A stretch of 64,000 bases of DNA, from contig NZ_JAESWB010000362.1 in assembly GCF_016765675.1 (NCBI RefSeq), positions 62,001 to 126,000 of the forward strand, read 5' to 3'. Position numbers and translations under genes: made by a program. The notes below the pieces were generated by a model that was not told the DNA's origin, did no database searches, and was given only the letters and a program-made list of their open reading frames with translations. Shown one piece after another: positions 23,917-32,326 of the stretch. Source of the stretch: Neobacillus paridis (GTDB taxonomy: Bacteria; Bacillota; Bacilli; Bacillales; Cytobacillaceae). Position 1 is the stretch's first letter. Every line of letters begins with the position of its first letter.

Positions 23917-25389
23917 TTACATCCCAACATAAGCCGAGATGGCTCCGAAAATGGCTGCGATGACCCAGAGGATCGGGAAAAGCTTCATGATTAATTTCAG
24001 CCATTGGCCAAAGCTGATGCGGGCAATGGCTAAGCCTGCTAACAGCACACCGCCGGTTGGCGAAATAAGGTTCGTTAACCCGTTACCAAATTGGTAGGCG
24101 GTAACCGCTGCTTCGCGGTTAATCCCGACGAGCTCCGCTAATGGGGCCATGACTGGCATCGTTAGGGCAGCCTCGCCTGATGACGATGGAACAAAGAAGG
24201 TAATCAGATTATGTGCCAGCAACATGATCGTCGTAAAGGCGAATTTTGGAAGCCCCTGCATCCAGCCGGCCAATGTATTCAAAATCGTGTCAATGATCAT
24301 CCCGTTATCAGCAATTACAAGGATTCCGCGGGCCAGTCCAATAATCACGGCCGCGTAGACGAAGTCAGCGCAGCCTTGAACAAAGTTCTCGGCCATTTCC
24401 TTTTGATTCATTTTCGCAACGATACCGGCAAATAAACCTAAGGCGACAAAAATCGCACCGATTTCTGTCATATACCAGCCTTTGGCAAGAATGCCCCAAA
24501 CAATTAAGCCAAGTGCAACGACAAAGCCTGACAAAATCAATTTATCTCTGAAAGAGAAAGTAATATCCTGCCCATCATCGGCTTTGATGAAGCGGTCGCG
24601 ATTTTCCAGGTCATTTTTATAAACAACCGACTTCTCCGGATGCTTCCGTACTCTGTTGGCATACCACATCGTAAACGCAATCGAAACTCCGGTGAAGACA
24701 ATCCACTCGATAAAGCGAAGCCATAATTGCGGATTTCCTTCAATTCCGGACACGCCCTGAGCAATCAGGACGGAAAACGGATTGAGTGTCGAACCGACAT
24801 AGCCGATTTGCGTCCCTAAAAATAGAATCAGAATCGCCGTGATCGAATCAAATTGTAGAACATACATTAATGAAATAAAGATGGCATAAAGCGGGATGGT
24901 TTCTTCACTCATCCCAAACGTTGATCCGCCTAAGCTGAAAATGATCATCGCAATCGGGATGACGAGAATCCCTTTATTTTTCAATCGGCCGGCAAGGGCG
25001 ACCAGTCCCCTGTCAATCGCACCTGTTTTTAAAATAATCCCAAATGCTCCACCGACAACCAACACAAAGGCGACGACATCAGCGGCATTGATGACACCTT
25101 CCATCGGTGCGCTAAGGATGCCTGAAAGACCTTGGCGTAAATCACCATTTTCTCCTGTTTTCGGGATGGTGTGGAATGTTCCCGGAACAATGACACTTCT
25201 TGTTGTTCCGTCGACGGTTACATCTTTACGGTCAAATTGACCGCTCGGAATAATCCAGGTCAACAGGGCGACAGCAATTATAATCAGAAAAATAAGTGTG
25301 TAGCTATGTGGCAGCGTCCATTTTTTTCGTTTTTCCGTTTTTTGTGGCTGTTTTTCCTCGAATGTTGCTTGCAATTGATTTGCTTCCAT
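23917..25389 (-). CDS. YfcC family carrier (DcuC/ArcD superfamily)
   Basis: 490 residues, about twelve membrane helices starting YTLIFLIIIAVALLTWIIPSG near residue 30. Family marks are GGAFGIILKTGAIDRG near 112, the conserved FGMSEETIPLYAIF near 158, GYVGSTLNPFSV near 200 and FVPSSSGEAALTMPVMAPL near 410. YfcC-type proteins carry amino acids, dipeptides or C4-dicarboxylates. An operator-like pair of ATAACG elements lies 25 bases upstream, matching sites before the deglycase gene at 30221, so I infer it imports the amino-sugar conjugate or peptide used by the local cluster. This mirrors Salmonella, where a Dcu-type carrier (FraA) takes up fructose-asparagine. GGGGA precedes the ATG. Confidence 0.8.
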   Translation of the reverse strand: MEANQLQATFEEKQPQKTEKRKKWTLPHSYTLIFLIIIAVALLTWIIPSGQFDRKDVTVDGTTRSVIVPGTFHTIPKTGENGDLRQGLSGILSAPMEGVINAADVVAFVLVVGGAFGIILKTGAIDRGLVALAGRLKNKGILVIPIAMIIFSLGGSTFGMSEETIPLYAIFISLMYVLQFDSITAILILFLGTQIGYVGSTLNPFSVLIAQGVSGIEGNPQLWLRFIEWIVFTGVSIAFTMWYANRVRKHPEKSVVYKNDLENRDRFIKADDGQDITFSFRDKLILSGFVVALGLIVWGILAKGWYMTEIGAIFVALGLFAGIVAKMNQKEMAENFVQGCADFVYAAVIIGLARGILVIADNGMIIDTILNTLAGWMQGLPKFAFTTIMLLAHNLITFFVPSSSGEAALTMPVMAPLAELVGINREAAVTAYQFGNGLTNLISPTGGVLLAGLAIARISFGQWLKLIMKLFPILWVIAAIFGAISAYVGM

Positions 25390-25412
25390 GGCAGTTCCCC
25401 ATTTCCTTTTAA

Positions 25413-25434
25413 AATAACGTTTTATAACGTATTA
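25413..25434. promoter_or_regulatory. Operator-like ATAACG direct pair before the YfcC gene
   Basis: AATAACGT (25413-25420) and ATAACGTATTA (25424-25434) lie 23-45 bases upstream of the start. TATAACGTATTA is identical at 30255-30266 before the deglycase gene. A GntR regulator (27609-28328) is encoded between. Confidence 0.6.
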
Positions 25435-25454
25435 CCGAAAACTAAGAAACACTT

Positions 25455-27080
25455 TCATTCGTTCTCTTTTATGAGATCATAAACAATTTTTCCATCAGCA
25501 ATCGTCAAAACCACCTTGGCAGCGCGGACTTCGGAGGCATCAGTGGTAAATAAATTCCGGTCAAACACGGCAAGATCGGCATATTTCCCGACCGAAAGCG
25601 AGCCCGTTTGGTCCTCCATCTGATGATGCTTCGCCCCGTTAATCGTCCATGCTTTTAGAAGCTCCGGGATCGGCATGCCCCGCTCCGGGAACCAGCCTCC
25701 CTCTGGTGAGCCATCAGGGAACAAGCGCTTGTTAGCGGCATAAATAGAATCCGGAACACTGGTAATGAACAGCGGCAAATCGGTTCCGGCGGTAACCGTA
25801 ATCCCTGCATCCAGCATCGCGCGATAATCGTAAAAGCGATGTTCTTTTTCCTTTCCGACAACCGCTGCCATATAAGCCTCCTGATACGAAGGATTCAGCA
25901 GCAGCACTTGGGCATAAACCTCAGCAAATACCCCCAGCTCACCCATTCGCTTTAAATCGTCCGGATGAGGAAACTCTAGATCGCTAAGCGAATGGCGGAC
26001 ATCATGCTGACCATTGACTTGGCGACATTTTTCCAAAATGGATACTGCCTGGCGAATGGCCGCGTCGCCCTCCGCAGTCAAACAGCATTTGAGCCCCAGC
26101 TTGTCCGCCTGTAACACCAACTCTTCAATCTTTTGATAATCAATATCCAGTAAACTTTTGACTCCGGGCATGTCGGCATATGGCTCGAGCATATCGCCGG
26201 TATGGTCAGCGACGACACCATCGATCATTATTTTAAAACCTTGAAAATGGAGGTGGTCATCGCAATATTGGGCTTGATAGGTTTGCCCGACTTCGAGATT
26301 AAGAGGTTCCAAGACAGGTTCCAAGGCAAAGTGGACCCTTAATGGCAGGCGCTCTTCCGATTTTAGCTCGGTTAATACCGGTAGCAGGTCATATTGATCA
26401 AACCCAATATCCTTAATTGAGGTGACCCCACGGGATGCCAGCAGCTGACAGAAGTCCAGGAATTCCTGCTTCACTTGCTTCTGGTCCTGCAGCATGTCTT
26501 TTAATAAATGGGCCCTCGCCTCGGCACTGCAATTTTCCGGTGTAAAATGATATTGGTCGATCGCCTTTTGATTCATCCAAACAAAGCTTTTCGTGCGGTT
26601 AATGGCAATCACCGGCCTGTCCGGAAAAGCTTCATCAAGGAGGCGCTGTTCCGGTTTGCCGCCCCAGGTTTCCTGATCCCAACCATAGGCATACAGATTT
26701 TGTTCCGAATCGAGGATAACGGCGGACTCGATCAACCGCTGCAATGCTTCCTCAACCGTTGTGATGCCTGATAAATCAACACCTCGATGCATCGACATGT
26801 ATCCGGTGAAAAACACATGGTTGTCATGAATGCCCGGCATCACAAGCTGTTCCCCGAGTTGGTACACCTTTGTTTCCTGACCAATCCATTGCTGAGCCTC
26901 ATCATCTTGTGCGCCAACAGCGGCAATTTTGTTACCTTGAATCGCAATAAACCCGGCAAACGGTTCTTCTGCATCCGGCTCGCTTGAAAAAATATGATTT
27001 GAAATTAGGACAATGTCTGCCGTTCGGCTATTTGCAGCCTCGGTATGTTGCAGCGTCTCATCCGATACAGTATTTGTCAT
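25455..27080 (-). CDS. Metal-dependent amidohydrolase, YtcJ-like
   Basis: 541 residues, amidohydrolase family 3. The N-terminal beta part (DIVLISNHIFSSEP) leads to the first metal motif GIHDNHVFF near 92, where the usual HxH is changed to a D-N-H form seen in this branch. YGWDQETWGG near 150, GFKIMIDGVVADHTG near 280 (the metal lysine region), HSLSDLEFP near 357 and the aspartate in TAGTDLPLF near 445 complete the barrel. It ends with a typical SVGKYADLAVFDRNLF beta domain. It lies between the YfcC carrier and the GntR/kinase/deglycase genes, so it may cleave an amide of the imported conjugate, the position held by asparaginase FraE in the fructose-asparagine locus. That role is inferred. Confidence 0.78.
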   Translation of the reverse strand: MTNTVSDETLQHTEAANSRTADIVLISNHIFSSEPDAEEPFAGFIAIQGNKIAAVGAQDDEAQQWIGQETKVYQLGEQLVMPGIHDNHVFFTGYMSMHRGVDLSGITTVEEALQRLIESAVILDSEQNLYAYGWDQETWGGKPEQRLLDEAFPDRPVIAINRTKSFVWMNQKAIDQYHFTPENCSAEARAHLLKDMLQDQKQVKQEFLDFCQLLASRGVTSIKDIGFDQYDLLPVLTELKSEERLPLRVHFALEPVLEPLNLEVGQTYQAQYCDDHLHFQGFKIMIDGVVADHTGDMLEPYADMPGVKSLLDIDYQKIEELVLQADKLGLKCCLTAEGDAAIRQAVSILEKCRQVNGQHDVRHSLSDLEFPHPDDLKRMGELGVFAEVYAQVLLLNPSYQEAYMAAVVGKEKEHRFYDYRAMLDAGITVTAGTDLPLFITSVPDSIYAANKRLFPDGSPEGGWFPERGMPIPELLKAWTINGAKHHQMEDQTGSLSVGKYADLAVFDRNLFTTDASEVRAAKVVLTIADGKIVYDLIKENE

Positions 27081-27321
27081 ACAAGCAACTTCTTCCTATT
27101 GGTAATGGTAAAGCATAGATAGTTCAGCCTTGCTACTATTTAGAAATACTTTTAGGAATATTTAGGTACTGATTCGGACACCAGCCCCCTTTCCCGTATT
27201 AATCCAGTGAATAGAACAGATAGTGAATATTCATTCCCGCAATTTGTTGACGTTTTATATGAGGCATATGATGATCTCCTTTATTAAAACGCTGTCATTT
27301 TTGAAAAAATAGATTTAGTTT

Positions 27322-27347
27322 AGCATAACGATATGGAACGTTATGCT
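27322..27347. promoter_or_regulatory. Inverted repeat AGCATAACG..CGTTATGCT, likely operator
   Basis: Perfect 9-base arms (27322-27330 and 27339-27347) with an 8-base spacer. The core ATAACG/CGTTAT is the same element as the sites at 25413 and 30244. It lies about 245 bases upstream of the amidohydrolase start; nothing else recognisable lies in 27081-27321. Confidence 0.6.
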
Positions 27348-27392
27348 GATCGATGCTATTGTCGACCAGGGCGGCACAAATTTTCCCGCGCT

Positions 27393-27575
27393 CGGGCACC
27401 TATCCGGTCTATTGGTGACCAAGGCAACTCAGATTTCCATCACGCGGGCTCCAACAACGTCTATTGGGGACCGAACTGATCAAATTATCGGCCGCGCGGG
27501 CGCCTATCCAGCCTATTGGGGACCGAGACAACTCAACAACTTTCCATCGCGCGGGCTCCAACAATGCCGAGTGTG
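27393..27575. repeat. Intergenic array of 52-base GC-rich units
   Basis: CGGGC cores at 27393, 27445, 27497 and 27552: spacings 52, 52 and 55. Alternate units are closest to each other (CGGGCACCTATCC with CGGGCGCCTATCC; CGGGCTCCAACAA twice), giving a 104-base superperiod. The shared second half contains CTATTGGGGACCG. The array is clearly richer in G and C than its surroundings and lies between the regulator's 3' end and the amidohydrolase promoter region. Confidence 0.85.
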
Positions 27576-27608
27576 TGCTAATCCCGCGCTTATTCAAAAC
27601 ATCATTAA

Positions 27609-28328
27609 CTACAACGTAAACTGATAGCGGTCACCGATAATATACTGTTTGCCGACATGTACCGGATCGTTGTTTTGGTCAAAAATAACGGTCTTCATCA
27701 AGAACAAAGGCTTCCCAATCGATGTTTCCAGCAGCTGAGCCTTTTCTTCATCGGCTAACACGATTTCTAAAGTGGTTTTTCCCGATTGCTCCGGACTGAT
27801 TCCATACTTTTCCCGCAGCAAATCATAGAGTGACCCCTCCAACGCCTCCTCCAGCAGAAAGCGAAAGCGGGTACCGGGATAATAGTTATTTTCCAGCATC
27901 AGCGGGGCATCGCCGGCATATCTTTTCCTCTGAATATAGAGCACCTTTTCATCCTTCGCCAATTGCAGCAGCTGACGAAGAGCAGCATCAGGCTTGATCA
28001 GTTCTTTTTTCGTCACGACGCTGTGCGAACTTAACCCATTGGCCTGACAAGCCGCGGTAAAGCCCATGACATGATCAAATTCGATTTTGCGGTCAATTTT
28101 TCGAAGGCTGACAAACGTACCTTTCCCTTGCCTCTTCACTAAGTAACCTTCCTTAACCAGCTCTTCGACCGCTTTACGGACGGTAATTCGGCTAACATCG
28201 TACCGCTCACTTAATTCTACTTCAGTGGGGATTTTTTCCCCCTGCTGAAATTGATCATTTAAAATGGCAGCTTGAATGGCTTTTTTCAATTGAATATATA
28301 ATGGTTCTTGATGGTCCGCGTTTAACAT
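27609..28328 (-). CDS. GntR family (HutC/FrlR-like) transcriptional regulator
   Basis: 239 residues. The winged helix domain shows IPTEVELSERYDVSRITVRKA near residue 35 and KRQGKGTFV near 68; the UTRA ligand domain follows with VLYIQRKRYAGDAPLMLENNYY near 140. This is the layout of B. subtilis FrlR/YurK. It lies downstream of the FrlD-like kinase and FrlB-like deglycase genes, so a phosphorylated Amadori intermediate is the likely inducer. AACGTTAT at 28350-28357, just before its own start (ATG 28328, AAGGGGA RBS), may be a self-control half-site. Confidence 0.82.
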   Translation of the reverse strand: MLNADHQEPLYIQLKKAIQAAILNDQFQQGEKIPTEVELSERYDVSRITVRKAVEELVKEGYLVKRQGKGTFVSLRKIDRKIEFDHVMGFTAACQANGLSSHSVVTKKELIKPDAALRQLLQLAKDEKVLYIQRKRYAGDAPLMLENNYYPGTRFRFLLEEALEGSLYDLLREKYGISPEQSGKTTLEIVLADEEKAQLLETSIGKPLFLMKTVIFDQNNDPVHVGKQYIIGDRYQFTL

Positions 28329-28416
28329 TATGTTCCCCTTCTTGTTTAAAACGTTATCTACTCTTATGAAAAGAGTACCAGAGCTTTCGTTCTATCACAA
28401 GAAGGAATCAATCATG

Positions 28417-29235
28417 TTACTGATAACGCACACCATAGCCAAACGATCCTTCTACAAGACAGCTCTTCGCCGCAAACCCGGCCGCCTCTTTCATCGCTGT
28501 TTGAATGTCATGACCTGTGATCAAAGAAAGCAGAAACGCAGTAATAAACGAATCGCCCGCTCCCATTGTGTCCACGGCTTTGACATATTCCGGAGCTTGA
28601 TAATAGTAGTTTGCCCCGTCGAAGGCAATCGCCGGCTCACTGCCGCGGGTTGCCAAGAGAATTTGCCCCTCTTTTGCAAAATTGGCCTTTAATAATTGTT
28701 TGGCCTCTTCTTCAGACAAGTGACTGCAGGAGAAAAATCCATAATTGACATCAGAAATAAATTGGTCAATCTGTTCCTGCTGGAAATCATCGGAAAAGTC
28801 AAATGATAGCGGCACTCCGAGAGCGCTTAGTTCTGTTAAAATATGGCCCGTATGACTGTACAGCCCTGTATGGATAAGCGAAAATTCTTGAATATAGGCT
28901 TTATCGTCTTCTGTCAGCTCCAGTAAATATTCGCGTGTCACCCCTCCATCATTACTGCCGAGGAAAACCCGGTCGCCATCCTCCAAGGTAACGCGGGCAC
29001 AGCCATTTTCTCCGCTAAAATGACGGCAATGCGAGACATCGATGCCGATTTCATTGACCACACGCTGAACATGCTCGGCCTCGGCATCATCACCGAATGT
29101 TCCAATAAACGCGGCTTCAAAGCCTAATTTTTTTGCAAACACACTGAAGTTCAAGGCATTTCCGCCCGGGTACATCGTTTTAATATGAACATATTTATCT
29201 ACGACATTATCGCCGATTCCTATTACTTTAACCAT
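28417..29235 (-). CDS. frlD: PfkB family sugar kinase, FrlD-like (fructoselysine kinase type)
   Basis: 272 residues, ribokinase fold. The N-terminal VIGIGDNVVDKYVHIKTMYP followed by GGNALNFSVFAKKLG matches the shortened lid of FrlD kinases, and the C-terminal PfkB signature is VDTMGAGDSFITAF near 225, with the catalytic aspartate. It would phosphorylate an Amadori sugar-amine at C6. I start at ATG 29235, eight bases after AGAGGG; the GTG at 29244 abuts that RBS. It is 17 bases behind the deglycase gene. Confidence 0.82.
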   Translation of the reverse strand: MVKVIGIGDNVVDKYVHIKTMYPGGNALNFSVFAKKLGFEAAFIGTFGDDAEAEHVQRVVNEIGIDVSHCRHFSGENGCARVTLEDGDRVFLGSNDGGVTREYLLELTEDDKAYIQEFSLIHTGLYSHTGHILTELSALGVPLSFDFSDDFQQEQIDQFISDVNYGFFSCSHLSEEEAKQLLKANFAKEGQILLATRGSEPAIAFDGANYYYQAPEYVKAVDTMGAGDSFITAFLLSLITGHDIQTAMKEAAGFAAKSCLVEGSFGYGVRYQ

Positions 29236-29252
29236 ATCATTCACCCTCTTTT

Positions 29253-30221
29253 TTAGTATGATACTTTCCCCATATAGCGGCGAGTTTCTAATGGATGATT
29301 GCGCACTTCAGCCAATGCCGCACGATACACACACATAATGCTATAAAATAAAATTGGATTGAAAAATTCCACCACTTCATCAGCAATCGTGTTAATGCCC
29401 AACTCTTTGGCATCGACAATTTCGACTTTTTCACCGTATTCAAGGAGGAATGTTTTCGCCCGCTCATCCAATGCCCGCGTCCGTCCTTCATTCATCAGCA
29501 AAATAAACGGCGTTTCTTTATCGGTGACTTCAAACGGTCCATGGAAATATTCGCCCGAATGAATCGAAGCCGCATTAAGCCATTGCATTTCCATCAGGGA
29601 ACAAATCGCAAAACCGTAGGCATGTCCATAGGAAGCGCCACTGGATAAAACATAAAACAGCTCTTCATCTTTGTATTTTTCAGCAAATTCTTTTGTCCGG
29701 TCGGCAACCTGCTGCTCCCCTTTTTTAATAATGCCATTGATTTTTTCGATGCCGCTTTGGAATGCCTCGTAATCGGAATATCCTTCCGTTGCGTTAAGAA
29801 CCTCAACCACTAATTGAAGGATGATCGCCATTGGATTATTTTTGACATCGCTGTCCTCGCCCCACTCATACAAAAATACATAATCGGAATGTTCATTCAA
29901 GGCAGCGTCTTTGTTATGGGTCAGGCCAATCGTATGGGCACTGTGTTCCTTTGCCACTTTCGCTGCATTGACTGATTCTGCCGTGTTGCCGCCATGAGAG
30001 CAGACAATCACAAGAGAATCTTGATTCAAACGTTTTGGGGTCGCATGAACAAATTCGTTTGCGGTATATAAACCGGTCACAACCTTTTTCGCTTCGCTTT
30101 CAAGGAAGTATTTTGCCGGATACATATCTACTAAAGATCCGCCACAGGCAACCAGGTATACCTCGGTAATCCCCTGTTCGGTCTGAGAATTAATTTCGTT
30201 GATGACATTAACTACGTTCAT
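29253..30221 (-). CDS. frlB: SIS-domain fructosamine-6-phosphate deglycase, FrlB-like
   Basis: 322 residues with two SIS halves. YLVACGGSLVDMYPAKYFLE near residue 20, ANEFVHATPKRL, VCSHGGNTAESV near 78 and the second-half SSGASYGHAYGFAI and ASIHSGEYFHGPFEV near 220 (catalytic Glu/His region) all match FrlB. The enzyme splits 6-phospho-fructosamines (for example fructoselysine-6-P) into glucose-6-P and the free amine. The start is ATG 30221 with GGAG eight bases upstream. It is the promoter-proximal gene of the unit frlB-frlD-regulator, with an operator-like site 25-45 bases upstream. Confidence 0.85.
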   Translation of the reverse strand: MNVVNVINEINSQTEQGITEVYLVACGGSLVDMYPAKYFLESEAKKVVTGLYTANEFVHATPKRLNQDSLVIVCSHGGNTAESVNAAKVAKEHSAHTIGLTHNKDAALNEHSDYVFLYEWGEDSDVKNNPMAIILQLVVEVLNATEGYSDYEAFQSGIEKINGIIKKGEQQVADRTKEFAEKYKDEELFYVLSSGASYGHAYGFAICSLMEMQWLNAASIHSGEYFHGPFEVTDKETPFILLMNEGRTRALDERAKTFLLEYGEKVEIVDAKELGINTIADEVVEFFNPILFYSIMCVYRAALAEVRNHPLETRRYMGKVSY

Positions 30222-30243
30222 TTCAGTCACTCCTTCTGTTATC

Positions 30244-30266
30244 TATATAACGTTATATAACGTATT
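30244..30266. promoter_or_regulatory. Operator-like site before the deglycase gene
   Basis: ATATAACGTTAT and ATAACGTATTA lie in tandem at 30244-30266; they hold the same TATAACGTATTA as 25423-25434. Probable binding site of the local GntR regulator. Confidence 0.65.
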
Positions 30267-30364
30267 ATAGTTACACTCTTAATATAAACGCTTCCATCAC
30301 CTTCGTCAATGGCAAATTTGTGTCGTTTGGGTGAAAAAACGGTAGCGTGCCTTTGGGCTGGTTT

Positions 30365-30440
30365 ATGAGAACCTGCAGCTGCTTTTTCTTTGGCTTATAT
30401 TCTCATAGATGGCTGATGAGAACTCGCTACAGCGCTTTCC
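30365..30440. repeat. 52-type hairpin repeat, about one and a half units
   Basis: ATGAGAAC at 30365 and 30416 (51 apart), with the complementary ATTCTCAT at 30399. The layout and end arms equal the array at 11822-11961, 18 kb away. Confidence 0.75.
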
Positions 30441-30470
30441 TAGGTCTTAAAGACAGGTATATCTGCAATA

Positions 30471-30540
30471 TCTACACTTTTTTATTGGACATCTACACTA
30501 ATTGGGACGATATCTACACTTTTCCAGCGTAAGCCTACAA
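30471..30540. repeat. 21-base unit array (TCTACAC)
   Basis: TCTACAC at 30471, 30492 and 30513 and CCTACAA at 30534, all spaced by exactly 21. It directly follows the 52-type repeat in the same gap, so both classes can share one intergenic region. Confidence 0.8.
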
Positions 30541-30624
30541 CTTAATGGCTCCCTAACTCGTGTTTTCTTTTTAAAAATGATAAATTTAATATTGCAATAA
30601 ACTATTTATTGAGGTGAATAATAA

Positions 30625-31152
30625 ATGGAATGGACGATTCGTTCTTCACATAAGGAAAAAATAAACCGCTATACGGTAACGATCGACCAGGTGGTAGTCC
30701 CCAATGGAGAGGAAAAAACCTTTGCCTATTTAGATTTTGCCAAAGGAGTTTGTATTCTCCCGATTACCGAGGACGCGGAAATCATTTGTCTGAAACAATA
30801 CCGTCACGCCTTAAAAAGCTGGCAGTGGGAATTGCCGGCCGGCGCGATTGACAAGGCGGACCCGACTCCGCTGGACACAGCAAAAAGGGAACTTGAGGAA
30901 GAAACGGGCTATCAGGCCGAACATTGGCTTGAATTAGGCAGCTTCTACCCGTCACCTGGATCCACTTCTGAAGAAATTTTCTTATTTGCCGCTGCAGGCT
31001 TAATTCCTACTGAACAAAAACTGGAAAGCAGCGAGCAAATCGCATTACATAAACTGACAATGGAAGAACTAAAAACGTTAATTAAAATTGGCGAGTTCAA
31101 GCATGGTGCAGGCCTCGCGGCGGTTTTACGATACAAATTCATTACTGATTAA
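30625..31152 (+). CDS. Nudix hydrolase, ADP-ribose pyrophosphatase type
   Basis: 175 residues. The Nudix box starts after ELPAGAIDKADP and runs into AKRELEEETGY, with the metal-binding glutamates intact; compared with the usual box it has one extra residue and Asp where the first Glu normally lies. The upstream YRHALKSWQWELPAG and downstream GSFYPSPGSTSEEIFLFAA match NudF-type ADP-ribose pyrophosphatases. It would cleave ADP-ribose to AMP and ribose-5-phosphate. GAGGTG precedes the ATG at 30625. It stands alone, with a terminator shared with the convergent transporter operon. Confidence 0.85.
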   Translation: MEWTIRSSHKEKINRYTVTIDQVVVPNGEEKTFAYLDFAKGVCILPITEDAEIICLKQYRHALKSWQWELPAGAIDKADPTPLDTAKRELEEETGYQAEHWLELGSFYPSPGSTSEEIFLFAAAGLIPTEQKLESSEQIALHKLTMEELKTLIKIGEFKHGAGLAAVLRYKFITD

Positions 31153-31269
31153 CAGACATATCGCCTTTGAAAAAATAAGATCTGTCGTAACTTTCCGCCT
31201 ATATAGACGGCATTAAAGACCTTATAAACGGATGCAGAGCCTAATGAATACAACGTTAATTCTACAAGT

Positions 31270-31320
31270 CAAAAAAACGATCTCCCATCACAGCTGTCTT
31301 TGATTGGAGATCGTTTTTTT
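31270..31320. terminator. Bidirectional terminator
   Basis: AAAAAAACGATCTCC (31271-31285) pairs with GGAGATCGTTTTTTT (31306-31320) between the Nudix gene and the dipeptide transporter operon. Confidence 0.9.
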
Positions 31321-31361
31321 CAAAATAATAAAGATAGTAAGGTTTCCAACTCTTATACTAA

Positions 31362-32324
31362 CTAATATAGATGACACGCTACAAATCTACCGTTTTCCAC
31401 CTCTTTAAAGTTAGGGCGTTCTTGTTTACAAACGTTCATGCAATAGCTACATCTCGTATGAAAGGTACAACCTGTCGGTGGGTTTTCAGGGCTTGGAACA
31501 TCTCCTTCAAGGATAATCCGCTCCCTTTTGCTCCCTACCTTAGGTACAGGGACAGCCGATAGTAATGCCTTTGTATAAGGATGAAGCGGTCGCTTATAAA
31601 GACTGCTCTTCTCCGCTAGTTCTACCATTCGTCCAAGATACATAACCCCTACCCTAGTACTAAAATGCTTCACAACACTCAAATCATGGGCAATAAACAA
31701 ATAAGTTAGCTTATATTGCTCCTGCAAGTCCTGCATTAAGTTGATGACCTGAGCCTGAACCGAGACATCTAATGCTGATACCGGCTCGTCAGCAATAATT
31801 AAGCTTGGTTCAAGCATTAAAGCTCGCGCTATTCCTACTCTTTGTCGTTGACCGCCGCTGAATTCGTGCGGGTAGCGGTTGCTCATCTCCTTATTTAGCC
31901 CGACTTTTTCAAGAATCTCCTGTACTCGTTCTTCTCGTTCCTTTCTCGAGTAAAGCTGGTGGATTTGAAATGGCTCCTGTAAGATTTGTTTAACGGTTTG
32001 CCTGCCATTCAGTGATGCATAAGGGTCCTGAAAAATCATCTGAATTTCCTTTCGAAACGGTCGTAATTCGCGAAAATTCATGTCGGTCAGGTTACTCCCT
32101 CTATACACCACTTCACCTGAAGTTGGCTTAATTAGTTGCAGTACGGTACGACCTAGTGTAGACTTTCCGCAGCCGCTTTCCCCGACAAGTCCCAATGTCT
32201 CCCCTTCATACAGAGTAAACGAAACATCATCAACGGCCTTCACTTCACTAACCGTTTGTCGAAACAAGCCCTTTTTAACCGGGAAATATTTCTTTAAATT
32301 AGTAACCTGAAGTAATTTCGCCAT
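31362..32324 (-). CDS. Dipeptide/oligopeptide ABC transporter ATPase, DppF/OppF type
   Basis: About 320 residues. Walker A GESGCGKSTLG near residue 47, Q-loop FQDPYASLNGR near 92, signature FSGGQRQRVGIARAL near 150, Walker B LIIADEPVSALD near 173 and the C-terminal oligopeptide extension with CxxHTRC (CTFHTRCSYCMNVC) that can hold an iron-sulphur cluster in this family. I prefer ATG 32324, which follows the previous stop closely; an in-frame TTG lies at 32330. It is the last gene of the operon. Confidence 0.88.
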   Translation of the reverse strand: MAKLLQVTNLKKYFPVKKGLFRQTVSEVKAVDDVSFTLYEGETLGLVGESGCGKSTLGRTVLQLIKPTSGEVVYRGSNLTDMNFRELRPFRKEIQMIFQDPYASLNGRQTVKQILQEPFQIHQLYSRKEREERVQEILEKVGLNKEMSNRYPHEFSGGQRQRVGIARALMLEPSLIIADEPVSALDVSVQAQVINLMQDLQEQYKLTYLFIAHDLSVVKHFSTRVGVMYLGRMVELAEKSSLYKRPLHPYTKALLSAVPVPKVGSKRERIILEGDVPSPENPPTGCTFHTRCSYCMNVCKQERPNFKEVENGRFVACHLY

Positions 32325-32326
32325 TA

